This document shows, one piece after another, positions 32,375 to 41,682 of a stretch of 64,000 nt of DNA. This stretch comes from Ramlibacter sp. PS4R-6 (lineage in GTDB: Bacteria; Pseudomonadota; Gammaproteobacteria; Burkholderiales; Burkholderiaceae_C). How positions within the stretch are numbered: position 1 is the stretch's first letter; each line of letters starts with the position of its first letter. The DNA lies in the NCBI RefSeq assembly GCF_037572775.1, contig NZ_JBBHKA010000001.1, positions 682,001 through 746,000 of the forward strand. The letters are read 5' to 3'. The notes below the pieces were generated by a model. It was not told the origin of the DNA and did no database searches. It worked only from the letters and a program-made list of their open reading frames with translations. A program made the translations under genes and the position numbers.

Positions 32375-34136
32375 TCCCCGCGGTCCCGCACTGCCGGCCC
32401 TGATGCTGGCGCTCTGGCGCCGGCTGGCCACGGGGCGCAAGTACGAACTCTTCGCCGTCGGCGCGCTCACCGTCGCCAGCGCCTGTGCCGACGTCGCCAC
32501 CATCGGTGCCGTCATCCCGTTTCTCGCCGTGCTCATGGATGCCCGCCAGGCCCTCGACGTGCCCCTGGTCTCGGCATTCGCCCAGCGCCTGGGGGTCGCC
32601 TCATCGGGTGGGCTCGCCCTCCTGCTCACCCTCGTCTTCTGCGCCGGCTGCCTGGTCGCCGCGGTGCTGCGAATCCTGCTGGTCTGGCTGCAGAATCGCG
32701 CCGGGCTCACCACGGGCTCGGAGATCAGCGTGGCGGTGTATCGACGGACATTGGCGCTGCCCTACAGCGTGCATGTGGAAAGAACGAGCAGCGAGGCGAT
32801 CAGCACCGCCCTGCACAAGGTGGAAGGCGCGGTCCTGGGCGTGCTGATGCCGCTGCTGCAGCTCGCAAGTTCCGCTGCGCTCGTGTTGCTGGTCCTCGCC
32901 GCAGTCGCTGCAGTCGACCTGCGCGTGGCCCTCGTCGCCACCGTGACGCTCGGCGGCGCGTACGCCCTGATCTCGTGGCGCACCCGCAACCACCTCGCGC
33001 GTATGGGCCGCCGGATGGTCGACGAGCAAGGCAAGGCGATCGGCGCGCTGCAGGAGGGGCTGGGCGGAATCCGCGACGTCATCCTCGACGGCACCCAGCA
33101 GCACTACTGCGACCTCTTCTCCCGCGCCGACCGCGCCGTGCGCCAGGCCCAGGCGACCAGCAACTTCATCGCGCAGAGCCCGCGATTCGTCATCGAGGCA
33201 TGCGGCATCGTGGCCATCGCGGTCCTGGCGTATGCATGGAGCACCGAAGCAGGCGCCACGGGCGCCGTCCCGTTTCTCGGCGCACTCGCCCTGGGCGCGC
33301 AAAGGCTGCTGCCGGCCCTGCAGCAGGCCTACAACGCATGGGCCTCCATCATCGGCAATCGCGCTTCCCTGGCCGATGTCGTGGAGATCCTGGAGCGGGC
33401 CTCGCCCGACGACGCCCCCGCGCAAAGGGAGATTCCCTACCGGCGCTCGCTGCGGCTGGAAGGAGTGCGCTTCCGTCATCGGGACGCGGGCGCGTGGATT
33501 CTCGACGGCGTCGACCTGGAGGTGCCGCGCGGCGCGCGAGTGGGCATCGTCGGCAGCTCCGGGAGCGGCAAGACCACGCTCGTGGACATCATGATGGGCC
33601 TGCTGGAGCCGACGCAGGGCGTCGTGCGGGTGGACGACGAAGCGCTCACGCCTGAAACACTGGCTTCCTGGCGGCGCCGGGTCGCGCATGTCCCGCAGTC
33701 CATCTTCCTGGCCGACTCGACCCTTGCGCAGAACATTGCCTTCGGCGTCGCGCCCGGGGCCGTGGACATGCAGCGCGTGCGCGAAGCCGCGCGCCGCGCG
33801 AGGCTGTCCGACTTCGTGGAGCGCTGCCCGCGCGGATACGAGGAATCCGTCGGCGAGCGGGGCATCCGCCTTTCGGGCGGGCAGCAGCAGCGCGTCGCGA
33901 TCGCCCGCGCGCTCTACAAGCGGCCCGACATCCTGTTCTTCGACGAGGCCACCAGCGCGCTCGATGCCCAGACCGAAAGGTCCGTGCTGGAGGCCATCGA
34001 CGCCCTCGGCCGCGACCTCACCGTCGTGATCGTCGCGCACCGGCTGTCGGTCCTGCGCGGTTGCGACTTCATCGTCAGGGTCGAGGACGGTAAGGCCGCG
34101 GCGCTCGCGGGTGCGGCGGCGGGCGCAGATGCCTGA
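32361..34136 (+). CDS. ABC exporter (permease-ATPase half transporter, PglK/MsbA-like)
   Basis: A 591-residue half-transporter. The N-terminal membrane domain has about six TM helices (residues 30-300), and the C-terminal ATPase has Walker A GSSGSGKTT, Q-loop VPQSIFLAD, signature LSGGQQQRVAIARAL, Walker B ILFFDEATSALD and the H-loop VAHRLS. Relatives flip lipid-linked oligosaccharides (PglK) or lipids and export glycans. Its place among glycosyltransferases suggests lipid-linked glycan translocation. A separate Wzx flippase is encoded at 41679-43196. Confidence 0.92.
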   Translation: MPRPDPRGPALPALMLALWRRLATGRKYELFAVGALTVASACADVATIGAVIPFLAVLMDARQALDVPLVSAFAQRLGVASSGGLALLLTLVFCAGCLVAAVLRILLVWLQNRAGLTTGSEISVAVYRRTLALPYSVHVERTSSEAISTALHKVEGAVLGVLMPLLQLASSAALVLLVLAAVAAVDLRVALVATVTLGGAYALISWRTRNHLARMGRRMVDEQGKAIGALQEGLGGIRDVILDGTQQHYCDLFSRADRAVRQAQATSNFIAQSPRFVIEACGIVAIAVLAYAWSTEAGATGAVPFLGALALGAQRLLPALQQAYNAWASIIGNRASLADVVEILERASPDDAPAQREIPYRRSLRLEGVRFRHRDAGAWILDGVDLEVPRGARVGIVGSSGSGKTTLVDIMMGLLEPTQGVVRVDDEALTPETLASWRRRVAHVPQSIFLADSTLAQNIAFGVAPGAVDMQRVREAARRARLSDFVERCPRGYEESVGERGIRLSGGQQQRVAIARALYKRPDILFFDEATSALDAQTERSVLEAIDALGRDLTVVIVAHRLSVLRGCDFIVRVEDGKAAALAGAAAGADA

Positions 34137-35349
34137 GGCAGCCGTGGCGCAGGTTCGCTGGCGGGTGGCGTTCGTCAACACGCACCCCATCCAGTACTTC
34201 GCGCCCCTGTACGCGCACCTGCAGTCGCATGCCGGGCTGGACGTGACCGCCCTGTACCTGTCGGACTTTTCGTTGCGCGGCGGTCACGACAAGGGCTTCG
34301 GCCGGGCGGTGGCGTGGGACATCGACCTGCTGGCGGGCTATAAGCCGGAGTTCATGGGCCAGCGCGCATCGCGCCGCCAGCTGGGCGGCTACTTCTCCAT
34401 GGTTGCTCCCGAGCTCTGGGGCGCGATCCGCCGCGGCAACTTCGACGCGGTCGTCATCCATGGCCACAATTTCGCCGCGCACCAAGTCGCGCTGGCCGCC
34501 TGCCTGGCCAGCGCTACCCCCGTCCTGCACCGCAGCGAGACGCACCTGGGACTGCGCCGGCCGCGATGGAAGGAAGCCATCCGCCGGCCCCTGCTTTCCC
34601 GCTGGTACCGGGCCTTCGACGGTTTCCTCGCGATCGGTTCGGCCAACGCCCGCTACTACCGAAGCATGGGCATCCCCGCCGAGCGCATCCACCGCGTGCC
34701 GTATGCGGTGGACAACGAGCGCTTCATGGCGGCGGCGCGGCAGTCGGGCGAGTCGCGCGCGCGGGTGCGCGAGCGGCTCGGGTTGCAAGGCAGCGCGCCT
34801 GCGATCCTCTCGGCCGCCAAGTTCGAGCCGCGAAAGCGGCCCGACGAACTGCTGGAAGCATTCCGGCGGCTGCAGCAGGAAGGGGTCGAAGCGCAACTCG
34901 TGCTCGCCGGTTCCGGCCAGATGGAGCCGCAACTCAAGGCCATGGTCGCGCGGCACGGCATTCGCAATGTGAGCTTTCCCGGCTTCATCAACCAGGCCGA
35001 ATTACCGCAGGTGTACGCCGCCTGCGACGTTTTCGTGCTGCCCTCGGATAACGAGCCATGGGGGCTGGCCGTGAACGAGGCGATGTGCGCGGGCCTGCCT
35101 GTCATCGTGTCCGGGGAGATCGGCTGCGCGGAAGACCTCGTGGCGGGCGGAGGAAACGGCGCGACCTTTCCCGCTGGCGACATCGCTGCGCTTGCCGGCG
35201 CCCTGCGGCCGCTGCTGGTCGACGAGGGCGCGCGCCGGCAAGCGAGCCGGGCCAGTGCGCTGCGCATCGGGGCGTGGGGCTATGCCCAGTGTGCCGAGGG
35301 CCTGCGCGAGGCCATCGGCGCGGCCCGCGCGCACCGCGGGTTCGCCTGA
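34129..35349 (+). CDS. family 4 glycosyltransferase
   Basis: A 406-residue GT-B enzyme. The N-terminal domain begins RVAFVNTHPIQYFAPLY, and the donor domain contains ILSAAKFEPRKRPDELLEAF, LVLAGSGQMEPQL and the EX7E motif EPWGLAVNEAM followed by GLPVIVSGEIGCAED. The ATG at 34129 overlaps the ABC gene by 8 bp. It most likely adds one sugar to the lipid-linked repeat unit. Confidence 0.92.
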   Translation: MPEAAVAQVRWRVAFVNTHPIQYFAPLYAHLQSHAGLDVTALYLSDFSLRGGHDKGFGRAVAWDIDLLAGYKPEFMGQRASRRQLGGYFSMVAPELWGAIRRGNFDAVVIHGHNFAAHQVALAACLASATPVLHRSETHLGLRRPRWKEAIRRPLLSRWYRAFDGFLAIGSANARYYRSMGIPAERIHRVPYAVDNERFMAAARQSGESRARVRERLGLQGSAPAILSAAKFEPRKRPDELLEAFRRLQQEGVEAQLVLAGSGQMEPQLKAMVARHGIRNVSFPGFINQAELPQVYAACDVFVLPSDNEPWGLAVNEAMCAGLPVIVSGEIGCAEDLVAGGGNGATFPAGDIAALAGALRPLLVDEGARRQASRASALRIGAWGYAQCAEGLREAIGAARAHRGFA

Positions 35350-35361
35350 GGTCCACCGGCC

Positions 35362-36336
35362 ATGGCCATTCCCGAGTCCGACATCTCCGTCCTGATCCCG
35401 ACCTACCGCTACCGCGACAAGGTGGGGCGTGCCGTTGCGTCGGCGCTCGACAGCGGCGCCGGCGAGATCCTGGTCGTGGACGACCGCAGCGACGACGGTA
35501 CACGCGAACTCGTTGCAGCAATCCGCGATTCGCGCCTGTCGTTCATTGAGAACGAAACCAACCTCGGGCTCTGGGAGAACCACCTGCGGGCACTCGGTGC
35601 CGCCACCCGCCCCTGGATCAAGTTCATCCAGGCGGACGACTACCTGCTGCCGGGAGGCCTGGCGAAATACGCGGCTGTCGCGGCCGCGGACGTCTCCGTG
35701 GTCACCGCGGCACCCGTGATGCGCGACGACGCGACCGGGGAAACCTGGCTCACGTACGCGCTCGCACAACCCGCGCGCCTGGACTGGGCGGCATTCGAGC
35801 GCATGTGCCTGTGCTTCGGCAACTTTCTTGGCTCGCCCTCGTACATGATGCTGCGTGCCGACGCGATCGACCGCGACCCGGCCCTGTGGCGCACCCAGAT
35901 GTCAGCCGACATGGTGGCGGGCGCTATTGCCGCCAGCCAAGGCGCGGTCGTGGTCCTTCCCCCCGGCGCCGTTGGCCACGGCGTGCATGCCCGCCAGGAC
36001 GCAAAGACGCAAAGGAGCGTGCAGGGTCTCCAGCGAATGGCCAATTCGCTCGCGTACCTGCGAGCCCGGCCCGAACCCGGGCTACGCCGGCTCGCGAACC
36101 TTTGGACCCTGGCGAACCTGCGGGCCATGGCCAGGACGTTCGTGCGGGGAGTGGTCCGCGACGTCGACTCCCGGGCCGAACTCGTGCGATGCTTGTCGCG
36201 GCTGCTTGTCGATCCATCACTGACGGACTGGCGCGAAATGCTTGCGGCCCGCACCGCCCTCTCGAACGCGTTGCAGGCGCGCAGCCGGGCCGGTCAACCG
36301 TTCGACCTGCAGCGACTCCTTGCCCATGCCCCTTGA
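35362..36336 (+). CDS. family 2 glycosyltransferase
   Basis: A 324-residue GT-A enzyme with ISVLIPTYRYRDKVGRAVASAL, LVVDDRSDDGTRELV, the metal motif FIQADDYLLPGGL and a C-terminal helical region with no clear TM segment. It begins 12 bp after the preceding GT4 gene. Donor and linkage are not predictable. Confidence 0.9.
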   Translation: MAIPESDISVLIPTYRYRDKVGRAVASALDSGAGEILVVDDRSDDGTRELVAAIRDSRLSFIENETNLGLWENHLRALGAATRPWIKFIQADDYLLPGGLAKYAAVAAADVSVVTAAPVMRDDATGETWLTYALAQPARLDWAAFERMCLCFGNFLGSPSYMMLRADAIDRDPALWRTQMSADMVAGAIAASQGAVVVLPPGAVGHGVHARQDAKTQRSVQGLQRMANSLAYLRARPEPGLRRLANLWTLANLRAMARTFVRGVVRDVDSRAELVRCLSRLLVDPSLTDWREMLAARTALSNALQARSRAGQPFDLQRLLAHAP

Positions 36337-36348
36337 CGGATCCGATCG

Positions 36349-37284
36349 ATGAACATTGACCGCGTTGACGGCCTCGCCTGCCCGGTCCACCACGGGACGC
36401 TGCGGCATGCCGGGGGAATCCTGCAATGCGCCGAGTGCGGCCCCGTCGGCCGCATGGAAGGAGCGGTGTTCTCGTTCCTGCCGCAAGCCGATGCTTTCTA
36501 CGAAGGCCGGTACAGCAACCGGACGCGCTTCCTGCCGCGCAATGACGGCCTCGTGGCCACGTTCCCGCTGCGGGTCGTGCTGCAGGGCTATCCCACCACC
36601 GTCGCCGCCGAAGTTCCCGAAGGGTCCACCGTCGTCGAGATCGGCTGCGCCGGCGGGCTTGCCTGGTTCGCCCGGCGCTACCGCATGGCGGGCATCGACC
36701 TGTCGCTGGGTTCCCTGCGCCTCGCGGCGGACTATCGCTATGCGGTCCAAGGCGACGCGCGCCGGCTGCCTTTTCCGGACGGCAGCGTGGACGGCGTGGT
36801 CAGCTCGTGCTTCTTCGAGCACCTGGACGACGAGGGGAAGCTGCAGGTGCTGCGCGAGTGCGCCCGCGTACTTCGGCCAGGTGGCAAGGTGGTCTTCTTC
36901 TACGACGTCTGGACCGACAACCCGGTGATCGCGTTCTTCCGCCGCCGCGACCCGGCGCGATACCGGCGTGAATTCCTCGAGGGCGACGGCCATGTCGGCT
37001 ATGCCAGCCTCGCTCACAACGCCGTGCTGTTCGAAAGAAGCGGGCTCGCCGTTCTTCGCCATGCGTATCACGAGCGCACCCCACTCCTGTCCAATTCCTG
37101 CTGGCAGAAGCTGGCGACCTGGCCCGGCCTCGCCGGCCGGCTCGCGCGCCTGATGGATCGGCTGACCGGGGGCGTTCTTCGCCTTCCGGCCCTGGTGCTG
37201 GTCTTCCTCCTGGACACGACCGTCGGCCGCCTGTTGCCTGCCGATTGGGCCCGTTGCGTGACCACAGTCGCCCGCAAGCCATGA
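36349..37284 (+). CDS. SAM-dependent methyltransferase with N-terminal Cys/His cluster
   Basis: A 311-residue protein. An N-terminal zinc-ribbon-like segment (CPVHHGTLRHAGGILQCAEC) precedes the class I SAM domain (STVVEIGCAGGLAWFARRY, VQGDARRLPFPDGSVDGVVSSCFFEHLDD, CARVLRPGGKVVFFYD). The C-terminus has a hydrophobic stretch (LPALVLVFLLDTTVGRLL) that may bind membrane. Overlaps the next gene as ATGA. Probable role: sugar O- or N-methylation on the glycan. Confidence 0.85.
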   Translation: MNIDRVDGLACPVHHGTLRHAGGILQCAECGPVGRMEGAVFSFLPQADAFYEGRYSNRTRFLPRNDGLVATFPLRVVLQGYPTTVAAEVPEGSTVVEIGCAGGLAWFARRYRMAGIDLSLGSLRLAADYRYAVQGDARRLPFPDGSVDGVVSSCFFEHLDDEGKLQVLRECARVLRPGGKVVFFYDVWTDNPVIAFFRRRDPARYRREFLEGDGHVGYASLAHNAVLFERSGLAVLRHAYHERTPLLSNSCWQKLATWPGLAGRLARLMDRLTGGVLRLPALVLVFLLDTTVGRLLPADWARCVTTVARKP

Positions 37285-38351
37285 AGATCGCGGTGGTGGG
37301 TCGCTTCTACGAAGAGGGTTTCGCGACTTTTGTGGCGCAGGCCCTGGCGGACATGAAGCACGAACCCGTGCGGTTCGACCCCGCGGCACCCCTGGTGCCG
37401 TTCGGCTCTCGGGCGGCGTTCTACATCAACCGCCTGCTGTCGAAGGGCCACGAGACCGTGATGGCTGCCGCGCGGACGCTGGGCCTTTCCGCGGACGGCA
37501 GGGCACTGGTGCGCGCCGTCGAAGCCGCAGGCGGCGTGGACCTCATCATCGCGTGTCACGACTTCCTCACGCCGGCCGACGCCCAGCAGGTCAAGCAGGC
37601 CGCCAGGGCCCCCCTCGCCCTGTGGTACCCGGACCCGATCTGGAGCTTCCAGCGGCACATGTTCCTGAACGCGCCATACGACTTCCTGTTTTTCAAGGAC
37701 CCTTACCTGGTCGACATCCTGCGGCGCAAGATCGGGGCAAACGCGTTCTACCTGCCCGAGTGCTTCAGCCCTCGCTCCCTATGCAGCGAGGACGCGCCGG
37801 AAGCGCAGTACCAGGCCGATATCTGCACCGCTGGAAACCTCTACGCGTACCGTGTTGCGCTGTTCCGCCACCTGGAAGGGCGCGACGTGAAAATCTGGGG
37901 TTTGCCCGCCCCCCTCTGGATGGACACACGCGGCATCGAGCCCATGATTCAGAACCGCTTCGTCGCGCATTCGGAAAAGGCCAAGGCTTTCCGAAGTGCG
38001 AAGATCGTGCTGAACAACCTGAACCCGGCGGAAATCTGGGGGACCAACGTGCGCACGTTCGAGATTTGCGGGGCCGGCGCGTTCCAGCTGGTGGACTGGC
38101 GGCCGGGCCTGCCGCAGCTGTTCGAGCCGGGCAAGGAGCTGGTCGCCTTCGACGGGCTGGAGGACATGAAAGCCAAGATCGACCATTACCTCGGAGCGCC
38201 GCAGGAGCGCGACGCCATCGCCGCAGCCGGGCAGGCGCGGGCGCTGCGCGAGCACACCTATGAACATCGGTTGCGCCTGCTGCTGGACACGGTGGCCGGT
38301 GCCCGCGCGGGCTTCGACATGCCCCGCGCCGGCGGGGGGCCTGCGTGGTGA
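37281..38351 (+). CDS. CgeB-like glycosyltransferase (first of two)
   Basis: A 356-residue protein of the CgeB/glycosyltransferase group 1-like family: MKIAVVGRFYEEGFATFVAQAL start, LALWYPDPIWSF, FFKDPYLVDILRRKIG, YLPECFSPR, ICTAGNLYAYRVALFRHL and the C-terminal RTFEICGAGAFQLVDWRPGLPQLFEPGKELVAF donor-binding region. Family members are predicted GT-B glycosyltransferases. A second, divergent member is at 40624-41682. Coupled to both neighbours by 4-bp overlaps. Confidence 0.85.
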   Translation: MKIAVVGRFYEEGFATFVAQALADMKHEPVRFDPAAPLVPFGSRAAFYINRLLSKGHETVMAAARTLGLSADGRALVRAVEAAGGVDLIIACHDFLTPADAQQVKQAARAPLALWYPDPIWSFQRHMFLNAPYDFLFFKDPYLVDILRRKIGANAFYLPECFSPRSLCSEDAPEAQYQADICTAGNLYAYRVALFRHLEGRDVKIWGLPAPLWMDTRGIEPMIQNRFVAHSEKAKAFRSAKIVLNNLNPAEIWGTNVRTFEICGAGAFQLVDWRPGLPQLFEPGKELVAFDGLEDMKAKIDHYLGAPQERDAIAAAGQARALREHTYEHRLRLLLDTVAGARAGFDMPRAGGGPAW

Positions 38352-39922
38352 TCGACGACCAGGTGGCAGCGGCGGCGGCGCACCGGCACGCCTTGGGGCG
38401 GCTGCGCGCGCGCGTGAATTTCGGGCTTGGCCTCCTCTTGCTGGGCGCCGGGGCCATCAATGCCGGGGCGCATGTGCTCACGAAGGAGGCCGAGCGCGGA
38501 TCCATGCACTTGGCCGCTGCCGCGTTCTGCGTTTACCTGTTCCTCGAATGCCGGCGCCACACTCTGCGCACGGATGCTTTCGGCCTCCTGGCGCCGCCGC
38601 TGCTGGCGTCGGTGCTGTTCGCGTTCCTGTCCTTCGTCTTTCCGGTGACGGCGTCGCTGCATGACCCTTATATCGCCTTCCGTTTCGACGGCGTCATCTT
38701 CGGGACGGCCGACGAGATCAGCGAGGTGCTGGGCATGCTGGCGCTCGCCTGTTTCTGCCTCTGGCGCGGCTACGGCCTGGGTAGCGGGTTCGCGCGGCGC
38801 TTGGGAGCGCGCATCCAGCGCGCCGCCCTGCTGCGGCAGGAGTGGGCTCCGCGCATGCCCGCGCTCCTCGTGCTGCAGGCGATCTTCATCGGGCTGGCCA
38901 TCGCCAGCATCAACCTCGGCGTCTTCGGCATGGCGAGTTCTCCCGAAGCGCGGGAGCGAAACGTCCTTTTCCTCGACATCATCAATGTCGGCATGACGGG
39001 TGGCACGGTATCGCTACTGCTCTTGCTCATCGTGTATTTCCGCCGGGCGGATGCCGGACGCAAGCACCTGGGACTGGGCATCCTCTGCGCACTGCTCATC
39101 ATGATCCACCTGGCCTTCGGCCTGCTTTCTGGGTTCAAGTTCCAGTTGGTCACGCCCTTCATCACCATCGTCATCGCCCAATACCTGGCGAGCCGGAAGG
39201 TGAGCACCACTTTCGTGGCGATGGGCATCGCCGCCCTCGTCCTGGCGTATTCCGTCGTGGAGCCCTACCGGGCCTACCTGACATTCGCGGGCCTGCGGGG
39301 TGAGTCGGAGCTGCACACCCTGGCACGTGCCGTCGGCTCGTCGATCAGCGAACGCACGAGCCTCGCGCGGGACGATCACCCGCTGAGCACCCAGATCGCA
39401 ACCCGTTTCGACTTGACTTTGATGACCGCGGTCGGGCTGCAGGCCGCGCAGGAGAAGATCGTCGACGAGCGCCTGATCGGCGAAATGGCGGAGAGCATCT
39501 ACCTGTCCCCGATCCTGGCATTCGTGCCCCGACTCTTCTGGCAGGACAAGGGCAGTTACGCCACGGGAGCCTGGTTCTACCAGATCGCGATGGGGGGATC
39601 GAGCCTCGACAACACCTCGGTGGGGATGGGGCCCATCGCCTATCTGTATTTCATCGGTGGTGTGCTGGGAATCGTGCTGGGCTTCGTGGCCATCGGCGTC
39701 CTGCAGGCCATCGTGTTCGAAGGCATCGCGCGGGTGGGCGCCGGTGGCGTCCTGATCTACCTGAGCACCATCGCCACGCTGGTCCTGCTGCCCAGCGACA
39801 TCGGGCCGGCCCTGACCGGCATGCTGCGAATGCTGGTCATTGCCTTCGTGGCGCAACTCATCCTGTTGCGGCCGAACAGGCAGGGGGCGGGCGCCTGGAG
39901 CCGGTTCGTGCGAAAGGCGTGA
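38348..39922 (+). CDS. Wzy-like polysaccharide polymerase, polytopic membrane protein
   Basis: A 524-residue protein with about 11-13 hydrophobic helices and a large hydrophilic loop near residues 310-400 (LRGESELHTLARAVGSS onward). This topology and the locus context fit an O-unit/oligosaccharide repeat polymerase. Segments such as FVPRLFWQDKGSYATGAWFY and DNTSVGMGPIAYLYFIGG resemble loops seen in oligosaccharide repeat-unit polymerases. Wzy proteins are too divergent for confident naming. The start is the GTG at 38348 (GTGA overlap); GTG 38345 is equivalent. Confidence 0.75.
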   Translation: MIDDQVAAAAAHRHALGRLRARVNFGLGLLLLGAGAINAGAHVLTKEAERGSMHLAAAAFCVYLFLECRRHTLRTDAFGLLAPPLLASVLFAFLSFVFPVTASLHDPYIAFRFDGVIFGTADEISEVLGMLALACFCLWRGYGLGSGFARRLGARIQRAALLRQEWAPRMPALLVLQAIFIGLAIASINLGVFGMASSPEARERNVLFLDIINVGMTGGTVSLLLLLIVYFRRADAGRKHLGLGILCALLIMIHLAFGLLSGFKFQLVTPFITIVIAQYLASRKVSTTFVAMGIAALVLAYSVVEPYRAYLTFAGLRGESELHTLARAVGSSISERTSLARDDHPLSTQIATRFDLTLMTAVGLQAAQEKIVDERLIGEMAESIYLSPILAFVPRLFWQDKGSYATGAWFYQIAMGGSSLDNTSVGMGPIAYLYFIGGVLGIVLGFVAIGVLQAIVFEGIARVGAGGVLIYLSTIATLVLLPSDIGPALTGMLRMLVIAFVAQLILLRPNRQGAGAWSRFVRKA

Positions 39923-39926
39923 CGGC

Positions 39927-40634
39927 ATGGGCATCGAGACGACGCCCTCGGCGACCGCCATCTACCGGAACGACGGCAACGACACGGCGCTCGCCCTCAT
40001 TCCCGAGGACGCCCGCCGGATCCTGGACATCGGCTGCGGCGCGGGCGACAACGCCCGCCGGCTCGGCGCGCGCGGCGCCGCGACGCAGGTCGTCGGCGTG
40101 ACCTGGAGCCACGCGGAAGCCGAGCAGGCCTCGCGCCACTGCGCAGCGGTACACGTGCTGGACCTGGACCGGGAAACCGTGCGCGACGTAGGGGAGCCGT
40201 TCGACGCCATCCTGCTTTCGCATGTCCTGGAACATCTCGCCGACCCGCCCCACGTGCTGAGGTCGTTGGTTCCCTTGCTGCGCCCCGGCGGCTGCGCGGT
40301 GATCGTCGTTCCCAACGTCCTGGAGTGGCGCACGCGGCTCGCCCTTGCCGGCGGGCGGTTCGAGTACGCGGACCACGGCATCCTCGACCGAACGCACCTT
40401 CGCTTCTACACCTACTACACGGCTCCGCGAGAACTCGTCGCGCCGGTCGAAGGCCTGCGCCTGGAACGCGTGATCGCCAAGGGTGCCGCGCCACTGGGTC
40501 CGCTGCGCCGCCGCATCCTCTCACCGACGCTGCGCGCGCGCGTCGACGAAATCGCGGTGCGCCGCTGGCCCAACCTCTTCGCTTCGGAAGTGGCGATGCT
40601 CGCGCGCCGCGTGGAACCGCCCCATGAAGCGTGA
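39927..40634 (+). CDS. class I SAM-dependent methyltransferase
   Basis: A 235-residue methyltransferase with ARRILDIGCGAGDNARRL, VVGVTWSHAEAEQA, DAILLSHVLEHLADPPHVLRSL and LLRPGGCAVIVVPN. The ATG at 39927 is 4 bp after the polymerase stop. It overlaps the next gene by 11 bp. It resembles methyltransferases fused to or paired with glycosyltransferases in capsule loci; the target is unknown. Confidence 0.87.
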   Translation: MGIETTPSATAIYRNDGNDTALALIPEDARRILDIGCGAGDNARRLGARGAATQVVGVTWSHAEAEQASRHCAAVHVLDLDRETVRDVGEPFDAILLSHVLEHLADPPHVLRSLVPLLRPGGCAVIVVPNVLEWRTRLALAGGRFEYADHGILDRTHLRFYTYYTAPRELVAPVEGLRLERVIAKGAAPLGPLRRRILSPTLRARVDEIAVRRWPNLFASEVAMLARRVEPPHEA

Positions 40635-41682
40635 CACGATCGCCTTTTTCTGCATTCGCGACGGGGTGAACACCGGGCGCTACCTGGAAGCGGCCGCTTC
40701 GCGCGCAGGCTGCGCCGTGGAACGCATCGACACGCTTCGCGGCGCCGGTGACGGGCGGGGATGGCGGGCGCTCATCGTCGTGGACCCCTGCCTGTCATCA
40801 CCCGGGGCGCTGCGCGACATGCAATGCCCCGTGCTGGGGTACGTCATCGATGTCCATCAGCAGCTGGAAGTCCGCCTGCGCTATGCGCGGTACTTCGACT
40901 ACGTGTTCGTCGCCCAGCCGGAATACCTGCGGCAGTTCGAGGCGCTGCCGCACAGGAACGCGCATTGGCTGCCGCTCGCCTGCGATCCCCAGGTCCACTT
41001 CGTCGAAGGACTGCCGCGCGACATCGACGTCGGCTTCGTGGGAAAGCTGGGGCCGCCGGGCTCGGCACGCCACGACACGCTGCGCCACGTTCTCTCGCGG
41101 TTTTCCACGAATGACACGGGGCGCGCCTACACCCCTGCCGAGATGGGCGCCATCTACAGCCGCTCGAAAGTCGTCTTCAACCGCAGCATCAACGGTGATG
41201 TGAACATGCGTTTCTTCGAGGCGCTCGCTTCGGGGGCGCTGCTGGTCACGGACCGGATCGGCAACGGGCTGGCACAACTGGGCATCGACGGCGAGCATTT
41301 CGTATCGTACGAAACCCCGGAGCAAGCGGTTGACCTGGTCCGGCACTACCTGGCGCATGAGACCGAGCGTGCGGCGATCGCGCAGCGAGGGCAAGCGCAC
41401 GCGTTCGCGCACCACACTTACGACCAGCGCTGGCGCGCCATCGAGGGCACGGTGGAAGCACACGGGTCGGCAGGCGCGCCAGCCCGGCAGGCGCCGCCGA
41501 GGCAGGAGGCCCTGTGGCGCAGCCAATGCCTGCGGCTGCAAGGCGCTTCGCTGGGTGAGGTGGGCCGGCTTGTCGGCGCCGGCAACTGGTCGGGCGGCCT
41601 GTTGGCCAACGTCGCCGTCGCGGCCGCCCGCGGAGTGATCCGCCCGCTGCGGCGGCGTCTGCAATCGGCCGCCCGGAAATGA
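40624..41682 (+). CDS. CgeB-like glycosyltransferase (second of two)
   Basis: A 352-residue predicted GT-B enzyme: IAFFCIRDGVNTGRYLEAAASRAG, a DVHQQLEVRLRYARYFDYVFVAQPEYLRQF segment, NAHWLPLACDPQVHF, DVGFVGKLGPPG, then VVFNRSINGDVNMRFFEALASGALLVTDRIGNGL. It shares architecture with the 37281 protein (search of name, then Trp-Leu-Pro-type motif and a C-terminal FEALASG loop), so the two are distant paralogues. The last 80 residues are a poorly conserved helical tail. ATGA overlap with the Wzx gene. Confidence 0.82.
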   Translation: MKRDTIAFFCIRDGVNTGRYLEAAASRAGCAVERIDTLRGAGDGRGWRALIVVDPCLSSPGALRDMQCPVLGYVIDVHQQLEVRLRYARYFDYVFVAQPEYLRQFEALPHRNAHWLPLACDPQVHFVEGLPRDIDVGFVGKLGPPGSARHDTLRHVLSRFSTNDTGRAYTPAEMGAIYSRSKVVFNRSINGDVNMRFFEALASGALLVTDRIGNGLAQLGIDGEHFVSYETPEQAVDLVRHYLAHETERAAIAQRGQAHAFAHHTYDQRWRAIEGTVEAHGSAGAPARQAPPRQEALWRSQCLRLQGASLGEVGRLVGAGNWSGGLLANVAVAAARGVIRPLRRRLQSAARK

